This document shows positions 38,478-47,875 of a DNA stretch of 62,118 bases, one piece after another; position 1 is the first letter of the stretch, and every line of letters begins with the position of its first letter. Origin of the DNA: Candidatus Neomarinimicrobiota bacterium (lineage in GTDB: Bacteria; Fidelibacterota; SORT01). Where the stretch lies: the NCBI GenBank assembly GCA_022573815.1, contig JACZTG010000006.1, positions 1 through 62,118 of the forward strand, read 5' to 3'. A program made the position numbers and the translations under genes. The notes beneath the pieces are model-generated. The model was not told where the DNA came from. It ran no database searches and saw nothing but the letters and a program-made list of their open reading frames with translations.

Positions 38478-41400
38478 TTACTCTTTCACCTTGTTCCGGG
38501 CAAAAGCGAGAATCTGAACCTTGCTCCACGTTAGACTCAGGTCGTCAAAAAAGGTGTAAAACAGCGGAACCGCTATGAGAGTCAGAGCGGTTGACGACAG
38601 CAGCCCTCCTATCATTACTCTCCCGAGCGGAGCATACGGCATTCCGATAAGGCTCGCGTTTCCCACCGCCATCGGCAGCATTCCGAAAATGGTGGTAAAC
38701 GCTGTCATCAATATCGGGCGGAAACGATGATGCCCTGCTTGCATAATAGCCTCCTGTCTCGAAAGCCCTTCTTTCCTGAGTCTGTTTATCATATCTATCA
38801 GGACTATGGCGTTATTTACGACGATGCCGATTAATATTATCAGCCCGATCATCGCCATAGTATCAAAAGCAGTTCCGGTTATGTAAAGCAGCCAGTACGC
38901 TCCGAAGAATGATAACGGAATCGAGACAATTACCGACAGCGGCAGAACGAATGATTCAAACAGTACGCCCATTAGAAGAAATACGAATGTTATAGCAAGA
39001 ACAATAGCAAACATTTGTGCGTCATTCGATTCCTGAAGACGCTGAAACCGTTCACCCATCGCCCATGAATAGCCTCGGGGAAGAGTGAAGCCTGCCATTG
39101 CTTTCGTGACTTTCTCGTGGATACCTTTCTGATTCTCTTCAGTGGTAAATCCGTTAATCCTTACATTGGTTTTACCATCTGTCCGCTGAATTTCTCCCAT
39201 TCCCTTTTTGATGGCAAAATCCGCGAGAGAAGCTAACGGAATTTCGGCGCCCGTTGGCGTAAGGAATGTCATATTCTTGAGCTGTTCGAGATTTTCCATA
39301 TCTTCTTCGTTGTATTGAATACGAACATCTATCTCTCTTTCCGCTGATTGGAATTCGGGCAGCTCAATGCCTCTGAGAGCGTAGGAAATCTGTCCGGATA
39401 TTACGCGCGGATTTATCCCGTATTTGGAAGCCTGATCTCTCTTAATAAATATCTGAATTTCTGATGCGCCCTGATCCCTGTCTGTTTCCACGCTGAGCAG
39501 TTCCGGTACATGACTTAGTCTTCTTTCCACTTCTTTAGCCAACTCAATAAGCGTATGTGTATCATCTCCTCGCAGGACAATTGATACGGATGATTCGTTA
39601 CCCGAATTATCTCTCCACCTGTTTTTGATTTTCACACCCGGATATTTCGGTATATTTTCCTTCAGGTCAGCCATGATCTCTTCTCTGTTCATTATGCTGT
39701 CTTCCGCGATTCCAACTAAATCAGCAAAATTTTTCCACGCCACCTGCCACCATTGGGATTCCTTCGGCGGATTTAAAAATATCCTCACCACACCCCAATT
39801 ATTTGAATATCTTGAATTTATTGTTTTAACATTAAACTTAACTTCATTTGCATAAACATAATGCTCTATCGTATCTACAAGGGTCTGTGCGTCTTCCATC
39901 GTATAATGCTCAGGCATATCTAAAATAAGCCGCACATCGTTTATATTACCGCCTGAATCGGAGTTTTTTACCTTACTCATCGGTATTGCCATACTTACCA
40001 TTAAAATAAGCACTATAATCGCTGTGTCTTGCCTGTGACCAAGTGTCCATTTGAGAATCCTGTCATAAGCCGCTGTACCCTTTTCGATAAGCCCTGCCCG
40101 ATGAGTTTTCTTCCGGGAAACAAGCCGAGTTGTAGCCAGCGGGATTATAACGAGAGCCACGAACAATGATGCGATTAGCGCTATCATCACAGGTAGTCCG
40201 ATTCGAAACATATAAAAAGAAAAGCCCACATTATCGTTCATTAATATGAGCGGCAGAAACACTACCACAGTAGTGAGCGTAGCCATAGTTATAGCAAGCG
40301 AAACTTCGCTCGCTCCTTTAACGGATGATTCTTCGCGGCTCATCCCCTGATTTCTCAGTCTGTAAATATTTTCAACTATGACGATTGAGTTATCAACCAC
40401 CAACCCCACACTCAGCATCAGCCCCATCATTGTGATAACATTTAACGTCCAGCCGATGAAATATAATGTTGTCAGCGTAATCAATAATGAGAGAGGAATC
40501 GCCAGATTGATAATTGCTGTCATTTTAAATCGGCGCAAAAAGAAAAAGAGCAGCATAAATGCGAAACCACCACCCCAGAGTCCTGCATTAACAAGATTTT
40601 TCACCGAATCAGTTATGAATCCCCCCTGATTGAAAAACACATTTATCTTCATTCCGCTCAATTCATCAATTTTCTCAAGCTCTTTGAGTTTTGCTATAAT
40701 GGTTTCCGAAAGTTCGACTGTATTTGCCATCGATTCCTTATATACACCAATGCTTATAGCCTTTTGACCGTCAATTCGCTGAACCCATCGCCGTTGTCTC
40801 GGTTCATCATAGATAATGCTGGCGACATCTTTAAGATAGAGGTTTTCACCGGCTATCCTGATGTTTCTCACATCCTCAATATTCCGATATTTACCAACCG
40901 ATCTTACATAAATTTTCTTGCTCCCGTCATAAACGTATCCGCTGGAAAGCGAGAAATTATCTTTTTGAAGATCTTGAATAAGCTGATAAGTGTTTATTTT
41001 ATGCGCCTTCACCTTGTCCTGATCCACCAATATCTGAATGATTTTCTCCGATGCGCCCCACATTTCAACATTCGCCACCCCGTCAATTTGTTCTAACACT
41101 CTTTTGACATAAAAATCCACAGTGAAATACGGATCCGGGTCATCGTCAGAAATGGTCATCCCGAACCATACAACCGGATCATCGTTCTGTCTGAATTTTC
41201 TGACAAAAACATCTTCTATATCGTCGGGAAACTCAGACGCAAGGAGTCTGTCCATCCGTTCGCGAACGAGCATATAAGCCACATCCATATCAGTACCATT
41301 TGCGAATTCGAGCCATATCCAGCAACCGTTGGAATGGCTACTCGTACTAATTTCCCTGACACCGCTGACCGTTTGAAGAATATCCTCGGAAGGTCTGGCT

Positions 41401-41606
41401 ATCTGATCTTCTACTTCTTTTGGATTTGTTTCGCGGTATGGCACCCAAATACCCAAAAACGGAGGAGTAAATCCTTCCGGCATCAGTTCAACCGGTATCC
41501 GAGTGTACGCGATAAATCCTACTACCAAAATAGCCATAAAAGTCATTAGTACGGTAACAGGTCTGTGCACTGAAAATCTGGGTAAAAAAGAATCCTTAAT
41601 ATTCAC
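38478..41606 (-). CDS. RND efflux permease, normal length
   Basis: A 1042-residue HAE1/AcrB-like proton-driven exporter: TM1 (about 17-37), first porter domain, TM2-6, then a second half with the same plan. The proton-relay segment is GLVVDNSIVIVENI, where the second of the usual Asp pair is Asn. The second-half relay (GIVVNNAIVLIDMI) is the usual Asn type. I choose GTG 41606 because AAGGAA lies 7 bases before it; the frame extends 16 codons further but without homology. It pairs with the enlarged permease upstream, like MdtB and MdtC. Confidence 0.88.
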   Translation of the reverse strand: MNIKDSFLPRFSVHRPVTVLMTFMAILVVGFIAYTRIPVELMPEGFTPPFLGIWVPYRETNPKEVEDQIARPSEDILQTVSGVREISTSSHSNGCWIWLEFANGTDMDVAYMLVRERMDRLLASEFPDDIEDVFVRKFRQNDDPVVWFGMTISDDDPDPYFTVDFYVKRVLEQIDGVANVEMWGASEKIIQILVDQDKVKAHKINTYQLIQDLQKDNFSLSSGYVYDGSKKIYVRSVGKYRNIEDVRNIRIAGENLYLKDVASIIYDEPRQRRWVQRIDGQKAISIGVYKESMANTVELSETIIAKLKELEKIDELSGMKINVFFNQGGFITDSVKNLVNAGLWGGGFAFMLLFFFLRRFKMTAIINLAIPLSLLITLTTLYFIGWTLNVITMMGLMLSVGLVVDNSIVIVENIYRLRNQGMSREESSVKGASEVSLAITMATLTTVVVFLPLILMNDNVGFSFYMFRIGLPVMIALIASLFVALVIIPLATTRLVSRKKTHRAGLIEKGTAAYDRILKWTLGHRQDTAIIVLILMVSMAIPMSKVKNSDSGGNINDVRLILDMPEHYTMEDAQTLVDTIEHYVYANEVKFNVKTINSRYSNNWGVVRIFLNPPKESQWWQVAWKNFADLVGIAEDSIMNREEIMADLKENIPKYPGVKIKNRWRDNSGNESSVSIVLRGDDTHTLIELAKEVERRLSHVPELLSVETDRDQGASEIQIFIKRDQASKYGINPRVISGQISYALRGIELPEFQSAEREIDVRIQYNEEDMENLEQLKNMTFLTPTGAEIPLASLADFAIKKGMGEIQRTDGKTNVRINGFTTEENQKGIHEKVTKAMAGFTLPRGYSWAMGERFQRLQESNDAQMFAIVLAITFVFLLMGVLFESFVLPLSVIVSIPLSFFGAYWLLYITGTAFDTMAMIGLIILIGIVVNNAIVLIDMINRLRKEGLSRQEAIMQAGHHRFRPILMTAFTTIFGMLPMAVGNASLIGMPYAPLGRVMIGGLLSSTALTLIAVPLFYTFFDDLSLTWSKVQILAFARNKVKE

Positions 41607-41637
41607 GAAAGTTCCTTTCTGGCGAGTTTCATAAAAT

Positions 41638-44600
41638 TTAATCCTTCCTGTCAACTAAAGCATAGACAGTTGGAATTACCAATAGCGTTAACAGTGTCGA
41701 GCTAATTAATCCTGCAACAACCGTAATAGCCATAGGCGTCCTAATTTCAGCGCCTTCTCCGAATCCCAGCGCCATCGGCAGCAAACCAAGGACTGTGGTA
41801 GCGGTTGTCATTAAAATCGGGCGAAGCCTTACCGTGCCTGCCGTAACGATTGCCTCAATTTTTTCCATTCCGTTTGCGCGGAGATGGTTTATATAATCCA
41901 CCAATACGATAGCGTTGTTTACCACAATGCCCGCTAACATTATCAGACCAAGAAATACCACCACGCTCAGCGGCACCGACAGCAGCCAAAGCACTCCCAC
42001 CACCCCGATAAGAGCAAGCGGGATGGTGAACATTATAACGAACGGGTGAATAAGAGATTCAAACTGCGACGCCATAACAACGTACACAAGAAACAATGCA
42101 AGCGACAGCGCAAGAATTAGGCTGTTAATGGAAGTGTTCATCTCCTCCTTCTGACCGCTAAGCGCATAGCTGAATCCGTAAGGCCATCTAATTTCATCAA
42201 GCGCTTCAACAATATTATCCATTGCGCTTCCAAGATCAATCCCCGAAGTGTTGGCTGTTATCACTGCCACGCGCTGCTGCTCGACCCGCCTTATCTCGCT
42301 GGGTCCTTCCCCGATAGTTATCTTGGCTACAGCGTCAAGAAATATCGGAACATCCCCGCCGGGATTAACTACAACCCGCCGGAGAGCATCAATACTTCCC
42401 TTATCCTCGTCTTTCAATCGAACAAGAATGTCTATCCTCCTGTCCTTTTCTTTAAAGAACGTCGCTACTTCGCCTTTAATCTTGTTCCTGACGATACTTG
42501 CCACTTCAAATATTTTCAGCCCGTATTTTGCCAACAATTTCCTGTCATAGAAGATTTGAATCTCAGGATTCCCCGATTGTATATTGGATTTAACGTCTGT
42601 TAAGCCGGGAAGTTCACTCAGTCGTTTTTCTACCTCTAAAGATAATCGTTTGAGAGTGGAAAGGTCAAAACCCTGCACCTCCACTTCAACCGGTGTTTTG
42701 AAACTGAACAGCGCCGGTCGCGATATTTTTGTCACGATTCCCGGAATTTGCGAGAGTTCTCTTCTTATATCAGCAATGAGCGCTACTTCATATTCTTTTC
42801 TTATAAATTGAGAGTGCATTCGAACTGTCAGTTTGCCCGTATGTTCTCCTTCATCGCTTTTAAGGTTCGCAGACTTTTCCGCGCCGATAACCGTGGAGAT
42901 TTCCTCAATCATATCCATTCCCCTGATCCGGTTCTCAACTTCCTTCATCTTCTTATCTGTTTCCTCAAGACGCGTGCCTACCGGCAGATAAACTTCCACT
43001 ACGAATTCGCCCTGATGCACTTCCGGGATAAGTTCGCTGCCCAATGATGGAATGAGCAAGAACCAAACGATAGCAAGAAGAGCCGCAGAAGAGCCGATTA
43101 CCATTCCTTTATTTTCGATAGACCATCTAATGGCTATGGGATACACCCGGTTAACCTGATCGAAACCTTTTTCAAATAGAAGAATCAGCGGTTTTGCCAC
43201 AGGCATAAGTACTATGCCGGCGAATGCCCAAAGAAAAGTACCTATGAGAGTACCGAAATTCATCAACGCCACGCCGACTCGTCCCAACAAAGAACCGATT
43301 AGCCCTATGATGAAACGCAGTAAAAAATAAATAAATGCTACCGGCGCAGCAATGCCTAATAATGCTTGTCTGAGCCAGAACTGCCGGGCATTATCAGTAT
43401 AACCTTCAGGTTTTCTGAATTTCTTCAAATATGCCGTAAACCCGTTCTCAATCAGCGCGGGAGCATCAAATACGAGCAATCCCTCCCATATCTTCCGGGT
43501 GAAGCGCAATTTGAAGATACCATCATATTTTGCCCAGCTGATTAGGTTAGGAAAGTAATCGTCCCATCTTTTTGTGACTAATGAAAGCAGTTTCAGAATT
43601 GGAGAGCCAACGGTTAAAATAATGACCAATATTATTTTTGTAGCCAGGAGAATAAGAGCAAACAGCAGAGACCCTGATTTAAACAGAAATTCGCCCACAA
43701 GCCTCAACGTATATAGCGAGTATTTAATTGCTCTGTTCTTTAAGGAACCGGAATAATCGGCAGATAATTCTTTTATCAGCTCTATAGATTTCAATTCCAT
43801 AAAATTCATACTTTTAATATCGTTTAAAGTTACGCCTGATTTAGAGAGACTCAACTTCCTCGAGCTTAGCATAGGAATCAAAAACAGTGCGACTACCACC
43901 GATGCGAGTAATGAAAAGACAACCGTCAACGATAAATCGCCGAAAATTTGACCCGCAATTCCTTCCACAAACACCATTGGAAAGAATACTGCGATTGTGG
44001 TCAATGTGGATGCAAATACCGCCGCGCCGACTTCTTTTACTCCGCGAACAGCCGAATCCGTAAGGTTATCGCCCTCTTCACGACATCTGAATATACTTTC
44101 CAATACCACAATCGAATTGTCCACAAGCATACCTACACCTAAAGCCAACCCGCCTAATGACATTATGTTCAGGGAAACATCGAATATTTTCATCGGCGCA
44201 AACGTTGCCACAATCGAAAGAGGTATTGCCACGGCAATTATCATCGTGCTGACAACATTTCGGAGAAATACAAATAGCACTATCACAGCAAGAAACGCAC
44301 CGATTATTGCAGTGTTCATAACTTCGTTAAGCGCATTTTCTATAAAGGTTGACTGGTCGCTTAGAGTGGTCATTTTCACTCCCTTAGGCAAATCATAAGA
44401 AAGGTAATTGGTCATCTTCGCCTTTATTATCGCAGGACTATCGCCACCACCTCTTCCACCCCTTCTCCCTCTTCCTCTTCTTCCTTTCTCTTCCTTTTTC
44501 TTCTCTTTTTTCTTTTTATCATCAGCAGACGCGACTGCCTTGCCCTCTTTCTTTTCTTTCTTCTCCTTTTTCTCAGCTTCCCTCATCTGCTTCACAAATG

Positions 44601-45555
44601 ACAGCTGTGCGGGAGTGCCGAATATCTTATTTCGCACACTATTGGCTACCGCAACAATATTTGCATCCGCTTCTTTATATACCTCAATTTCTACACTCTC
44701 GTTTCCGCCTATTCTTGTAATCACTTCTCTGTCTTTATGCGTATCTTTTACTACGCCTAAATCTTTGATACGGACTTCGACATTATTAATCCTTGATACG
44801 ACAAGGTTGGAAATCTCATCTATACTTCTGAACTCGTTGAGCGTCCGCACAAGATATTCCGTTTGACCTTCTTTAAGATTTCCTCCGGCAAGATTTATGT
44901 TTTCCTGTCCGATAAGGCGGTTTATATCTCTGATATTCAATCCTCTGATTGTAAGCTGGGACTCATCGAGTTCTACCCGTATCTCTCTTTCTAATCCGCC
45001 CTTAACCTTGACGGCCGCTACACCTTTGATAGTTTCGAGCTGGCGTTTTATCTCCTCTTCGGCGAATTTTCGCAGTTCGAATAAATCATCACCGCCTGAT
45101 AGACCTAACCGCAATATCGGGTCGAGAGAAGGGTCGTATCGTAAAATGAGTGAGCGTTCTACTCCATTAGGAAACCGCACTTGATCAAGTTTTTCTCTTA
45201 TATCCTGTGTGGCTACGTTCATATCCGTGTCCCACGTGAATTCTAAAACCACATCGGATACGCCGGCTCTCGAAATGCTTGTCAGGTTTACAAGATTTCC
45301 CACTACGCCCAATGCCTGTTCCGCAGGCCGCGAAATAGTGGTCTCTACTTCTTCAGGCGCAGCGCCAGGATATTCCGTCCGAACGGTCAGAGTCGGATAG
45401 GAAATATCCGGCATCAGATTCAGAGAAAGCTGCTGATAGGACACATAGCCGAAAACTATCACAGCCAAAGCTACCATTGTGATGGCAACAGGACGGTTAA
45501 TTACAACATTAAACAGTGTGTCTAGCTTATCGCCGGTTGATTGCGACTCACTCAA
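41638..45555 (-). CDS. Enlarged RND efflux permease with two insertions
   Basis: 1305 residues against about 1030-1050 for the family. The normal RND framework is present (TM1 near 22-42, NPMV/RPVAIT start, VDNSIVVLESIF at TM4, second-half VNNAIVLVDYI). Insertion one (residues about 327-372) is a Lys/Glu run followed by an Arg/Gly run in the first periplasmic domain, before TM2. Insertion two (about 570-812) lies between TM6 and TM7 and carries about four extra hydrophobic segments (622-650, 730-757, 762-790). It follows the adaptor gene by 28 bases. The substrate is unknown; it is likely a partner of the normal-length permease. Confidence 0.85.
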   Translation of the reverse strand: MSESQSTGDKLDTLFNVVINRPVAITMVALAVIVFGYVSYQQLSLNLMPDISYPTLTVRTEYPGAAPEEVETTISRPAEQALGVVGNLVNLTSISRAGVSDVVLEFTWDTDMNVATQDIREKLDQVRFPNGVERSLILRYDPSLDPILRLGLSGGDDLFELRKFAEEEIKRQLETIKGVAAVKVKGGLEREIRVELDESQLTIRGLNIRDINRLIGQENINLAGGNLKEGQTEYLVRTLNEFRSIDEISNLVVSRINNVEVRIKDLGVVKDTHKDREVITRIGGNESVEIEVYKEADANIVAVANSVRNKIFGTPAQLSFVKQMREAEKKEKKEKKEGKAVASADDKKKKEKKKEEKGRRGRGRRGGRGGGDSPAIIKAKMTNYLSYDLPKGVKMTTLSDQSTFIENALNEVMNTAIIGAFLAVIVLFVFLRNVVSTMIIAVAIPLSIVATFAPMKIFDVSLNIMSLGGLALGVGMLVDNSIVVLESIFRCREEGDNLTDSAVRGVKEVGAAVFASTLTTIAVFFPMVFVEGIAGQIFGDLSLTVVFSLLASVVVALFLIPMLSSRKLSLSKSGVTLNDIKSMNFMELKSIELIKELSADYSGSLKNRAIKYSLYTLRLVGEFLFKSGSLLFALILLATKIILVIILTVGSPILKLLSLVTKRWDDYFPNLISWAKYDGIFKLRFTRKIWEGLLVFDAPALIENGFTAYLKKFRKPEGYTDNARQFWLRQALLGIAAPVAFIYFLLRFIIGLIGSLLGRVGVALMNFGTLIGTFLWAFAGIVLMPVAKPLILLFEKGFDQVNRVYPIAIRWSIENKGMVIGSSAALLAIVWFLLIPSLGSELIPEVHQGEFVVEVYLPVGTRLEETDKKMKEVENRIRGMDMIEEISTVIGAEKSANLKSDEGEHTGKLTVRMHSQFIRKEYEVALIADIRRELSQIPGIVTKISRPALFSFKTPVEVEVQGFDLSTLKRLSLEVEKRLSELPGLTDVKSNIQSGNPEIQIFYDRKLLAKYGLKIFEVASIVRNKIKGEVATFFKEKDRRIDILVRLKDEDKGSIDALRRVVVNPGGDVPIFLDAVAKITIGEGPSEIRRVEQQRVAVITANTSGIDLGSAMDNIVEALDEIRWPYGFSYALSGQKEEMNTSINSLILALSLALFLVYVVMASQFESLIHPFVIMFTIPLALIGVVGVLWLLSVPLSVVVFLGLIMLAGIVVNNAIVLVDYINHLRANGMEKIEAIVTAGTVRLRPILMTTATTVLGLLPMALGFGEGAEIRTPMAITVVAGLISSTLLTLLVIPTVYALVDRKD

Positions 45556-45583
45556 AAACAGACTCCGATAAGATATTCAACTT

Positions 45584-46717
45584 TTAAGAAATTTTGCGTT
45601 TTTTGACTACTTTCACCTTTGTCTTGTCGCGCAAACCGTTTTGACCGACTATGATAACATTAGCCGTATCGCTGATACCTTCGATTATTTCAACCCGTGA
45701 GGCATCTTCAAACCCAACTTCCACCGGCAATTTATATGCTAAAGAATCTCTGACTACAAATACGAATCTTTTATTACCGTCATACACAATGGCATCTTTA
45801 TTCAGGATTAGAGCGTTTTTATTCGTCATGGTAACAATAAAAGCGTTCACAAACATTCCCGGGCGAAGTCCTTCGTGGTCTAAATCAAGCCCGATAGTCA
45901 CCTTAAAAGTACCTGTTGCAGGATTAACTACAGGTGAAATCCGTTTCACATACCCTTCAAATCGTTTATCCTCAAGATAATCTGACGTCAGATAAGTAAG
46001 TTGTCCTTTTTGAATGACAGACAGCTCCTTTTCGGGAACATGAACGGTTGCTATTATATTGTCGAGATTCACCATGGAAAACAAGTGAACGCTTGCCATC
46101 ACTCTGTCCCCCTGCCGGACATTCCGCAGCGATACAACTCCATCAATAGGAGCTCTCACAGTAGTTCTGTCTAAATTGAGCTTAGCCTCCTGCCAGCTGA
46201 TTCTCGCCTGCTCAAGGTTGAATTTAGCCTTGTCAAATACTTCTTTGCTTAACAATTCTTTGTCAAACTGCGCTTGGAGTCTTCGAAACTCATTTCGAAG
46301 GCTTTTCAGCTGTGTTCCTGCCTTTGCCTCAGCAAGACGATATTCTTCAGCGTCGAGTTCTAAAAGAGGATCGCCTTTTTTCAGTTCATCGCCCTCTTCC
46401 GCAAGAAGTTTCGCCACGATCCCGGTAAGATAAGGATATACATTTACGTATTGTTCTGTTTCAATAGTTGAACTCAGAAGAATGTATGAGGACATTTCAC
46501 CCCGCCAAACCGCAATCGTCTCAACGGGGACCGAATCTAAATCGCTTTCTTTTTTCTTTTTGCTTTCGTCATCCGATGCTAATTCACTGCTGTCCACTTT
46601 TGTAGATTCCGCATCTGATTTTTCTTCGCCTTCCGCTTTTTGGTTACCGCATGCAATGAAGAACATAAGACTGATTAATAAAAAGATTGTTCCCGACAAT
46701 TTAAACCTGTTATTCAC
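45584..46717 (-). CDS. RND periplasmic adaptor lipoprotein
   Basis: A 377-residue membrane-fusion protein with a lipobox (FFIAC, Cys23), an acidic-lysine-rich linker (about 25-65), a lipoyl half (AEEGDELKKGDPLLELDAEEY), a short helical hairpin, the second lipoyl half (TVRAPIDGVVSLRNVRQGDR) and beta domains. It joins RND permeases to an outer-membrane channel. It is the first gene of this three-gene operon, which lacks its own TolC. Confidence 0.9.
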   Translation of the reverse strand: MNNRFKLSGTIFLLISLMFFIACGNQKAEGEEKSDAESTKVDSSELASDDESKKKKESDLDSVPVETIAVWRGEMSSYILLSSTIETEQYVNVYPYLTGIVAKLLAEEGDELKKGDPLLELDAEEYRLAEAKAGTQLKSLRNEFRRLQAQFDKELLSKEVFDKAKFNLEQARISWQEAKLNLDRTTVRAPIDGVVSLRNVRQGDRVMASVHLFSMVNLDNIIATVHVPEKELSVIQKGQLTYLTSDYLEDKRFEGYVKRISPVVNPATGTFKVTIGLDLDHEGLRPGMFVNAFIVTMTNKNALILNKDAIVYDGNKRFVFVVRDSLAYKLPVEVGFEDASRVEIIEGISDTANVIIVGQNGLRDKTKVKVVKKRKIS

Positions 46718-46867
46718 TGTTTCCTCGCTCCATACTCAGCATATTTAAATGTAATAATTTGTATAGTAAGATACGCTTTGAAAGCATAATTGTTGCAACG
46801 ATTTAACTTTATAATTATGAACACTCCAACCGCTTCTCTCCAAGTTCTCAAAGTTAACCCTAAAAAC

Positions 46868-46898
46868 TTGAAATTCATTGAAAAAAAGATTAGTTTTC
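46868..46898 (+). promoter_or_regulatory. Promoter for deoC-ALDH operon
   Basis: TTGAAA (46868-46873), spacer 17, TAGTTT (46891-46896), with transcription expected near 46903, about 50 bases before deoC. The remaining part of the 235-base divergent gap is A/T-rich, and the leftward adaptor promoter was not resolved. Confidence 0.45.
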
Positions 46899-46952
46899 AC
46901 AATAACAGCAAGATATTATTTAACTTAAGTTATCTTATAACGGTGCGCAGAA

Positions 46953-47870
46953 TTGAAAAATAACGGCAAACGTCTCATTTATCAAGACCTTAATCCGCCG
47001 CCTGTCGATCAGGTAGGGGTTGAAGAAAGGGTGGCCAAGCTTAACAAAAGAAGCATAAAGAAAGAGTCGAAGATATCCGCCTTGAAATTGGCGTTAAGTA
47101 TGATTGACCTCACTACTCTTGAGGGAAAAGACAGTATGGGTAAGGTAAGCCAGCTCTGTAATAAGGCGCTGCATCTTCATGATTCCTATCCCGGTTTGCC
47201 CAATGTAGCAGCGGTCTGCGTATATCCTCCGATGGTTCCGACAGCGGTAAAAATGCTCAAAGGTACAAACGTTAAAGTCGCATCTGTGGCAACTGCATTT
47301 CCAAGCGGTATGACATCCCTTACCGCTAAACTCAGTGAAGTTAAAAAGGTTGTAAAAATGGGGGCGGACGAAGTAGATATGGTCATTTCCCGTGGCGCTT
47401 TCTTACGGGGAGACTTTAACTATGTTTACGACGAAATTGCCGCCGTAAAAGAAGCTTGCGGGGATTCTCACCTAAAGGTCATTCTCGAAACCGGCGAGTT
47501 ACAGACTCTGGATAACGTTCGCCTTGCCAGCGATATCGCTATGTCGGCGGGAGCTGATTTCATCAAAACTTCCACAGGCAAGATACAACCCGCAGCGACT
47601 CAGCCTGTAGCATTGGTTATGTTAGAGGCGATCAGAGATTTCTATTTCAAAACCGGTAAGAAGATCGGACTGAAACCCGCAGGAGGTATCAGCAACGCTA
47701 AAACAGCGATTCAATATCTCGTTCTGACGAAAGAAACACTCGGCTCGAAATGGCTTACGCCGGATTTATTCCGGTTTGGAGCCAGCTCTCTTGCTAACGA
47801 TATCCTGATGCAGCTGATAAAGCAAGAAGTTGGCGTATATCAATCTGCCAATTATTTCTCAAAGGACTGA
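46953..47870 (+). CDS. deoC: Deoxyribose-phosphate aldolase
   Basis: A 305-residue class I aldolase splitting 2-deoxyribose 5-phosphate into acetaldehyde and glyceraldehyde 3-phosphate. The Schiff-base lysine is K205 in FIKTSTGK, with EVDMV (140-144) and the GLKPAGGI block. It has about 45 extra N-terminal residues compared with small DeoC, as in the long DeoC subgroup. The start is TTG 46953; no other start or SD site is close, so the front end is less certain. The aldehyde dehydrogenase 5 bases downstream can take the acetaldehyde. Confidence 0.9.
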   Translation: MKNNGKRLIYQDLNPPPVDQVGVEERVAKLNKRSIKKESKISALKLALSMIDLTTLEGKDSMGKVSQLCNKALHLHDSYPGLPNVAAVCVYPPMVPTAVKMLKGTNVKVASVATAFPSGMTSLTAKLSEVKKVVKMGADEVDMVISRGAFLRGDFNYVYDEIAAVKEACGDSHLKVILETGELQTLDNVRLASDIAMSAGADFIKTSTGKIQPAATQPVALVMLEAIRDFYFKTGKKIGLKPAGGISNAKTAIQYLVLTKETLGSKWLTPDLFRFGASSLANDILMQLIKQEVGVYQSANYFSKD

Positions 47871-47875
47871 TTATA

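Noticed and set aside
44408-44866. 152-residue Ser/Phe-rich plus-strand frame
   Set aside because: Opposite strand of the Lys/Glu and Arg/Gly tract of the RND permease.
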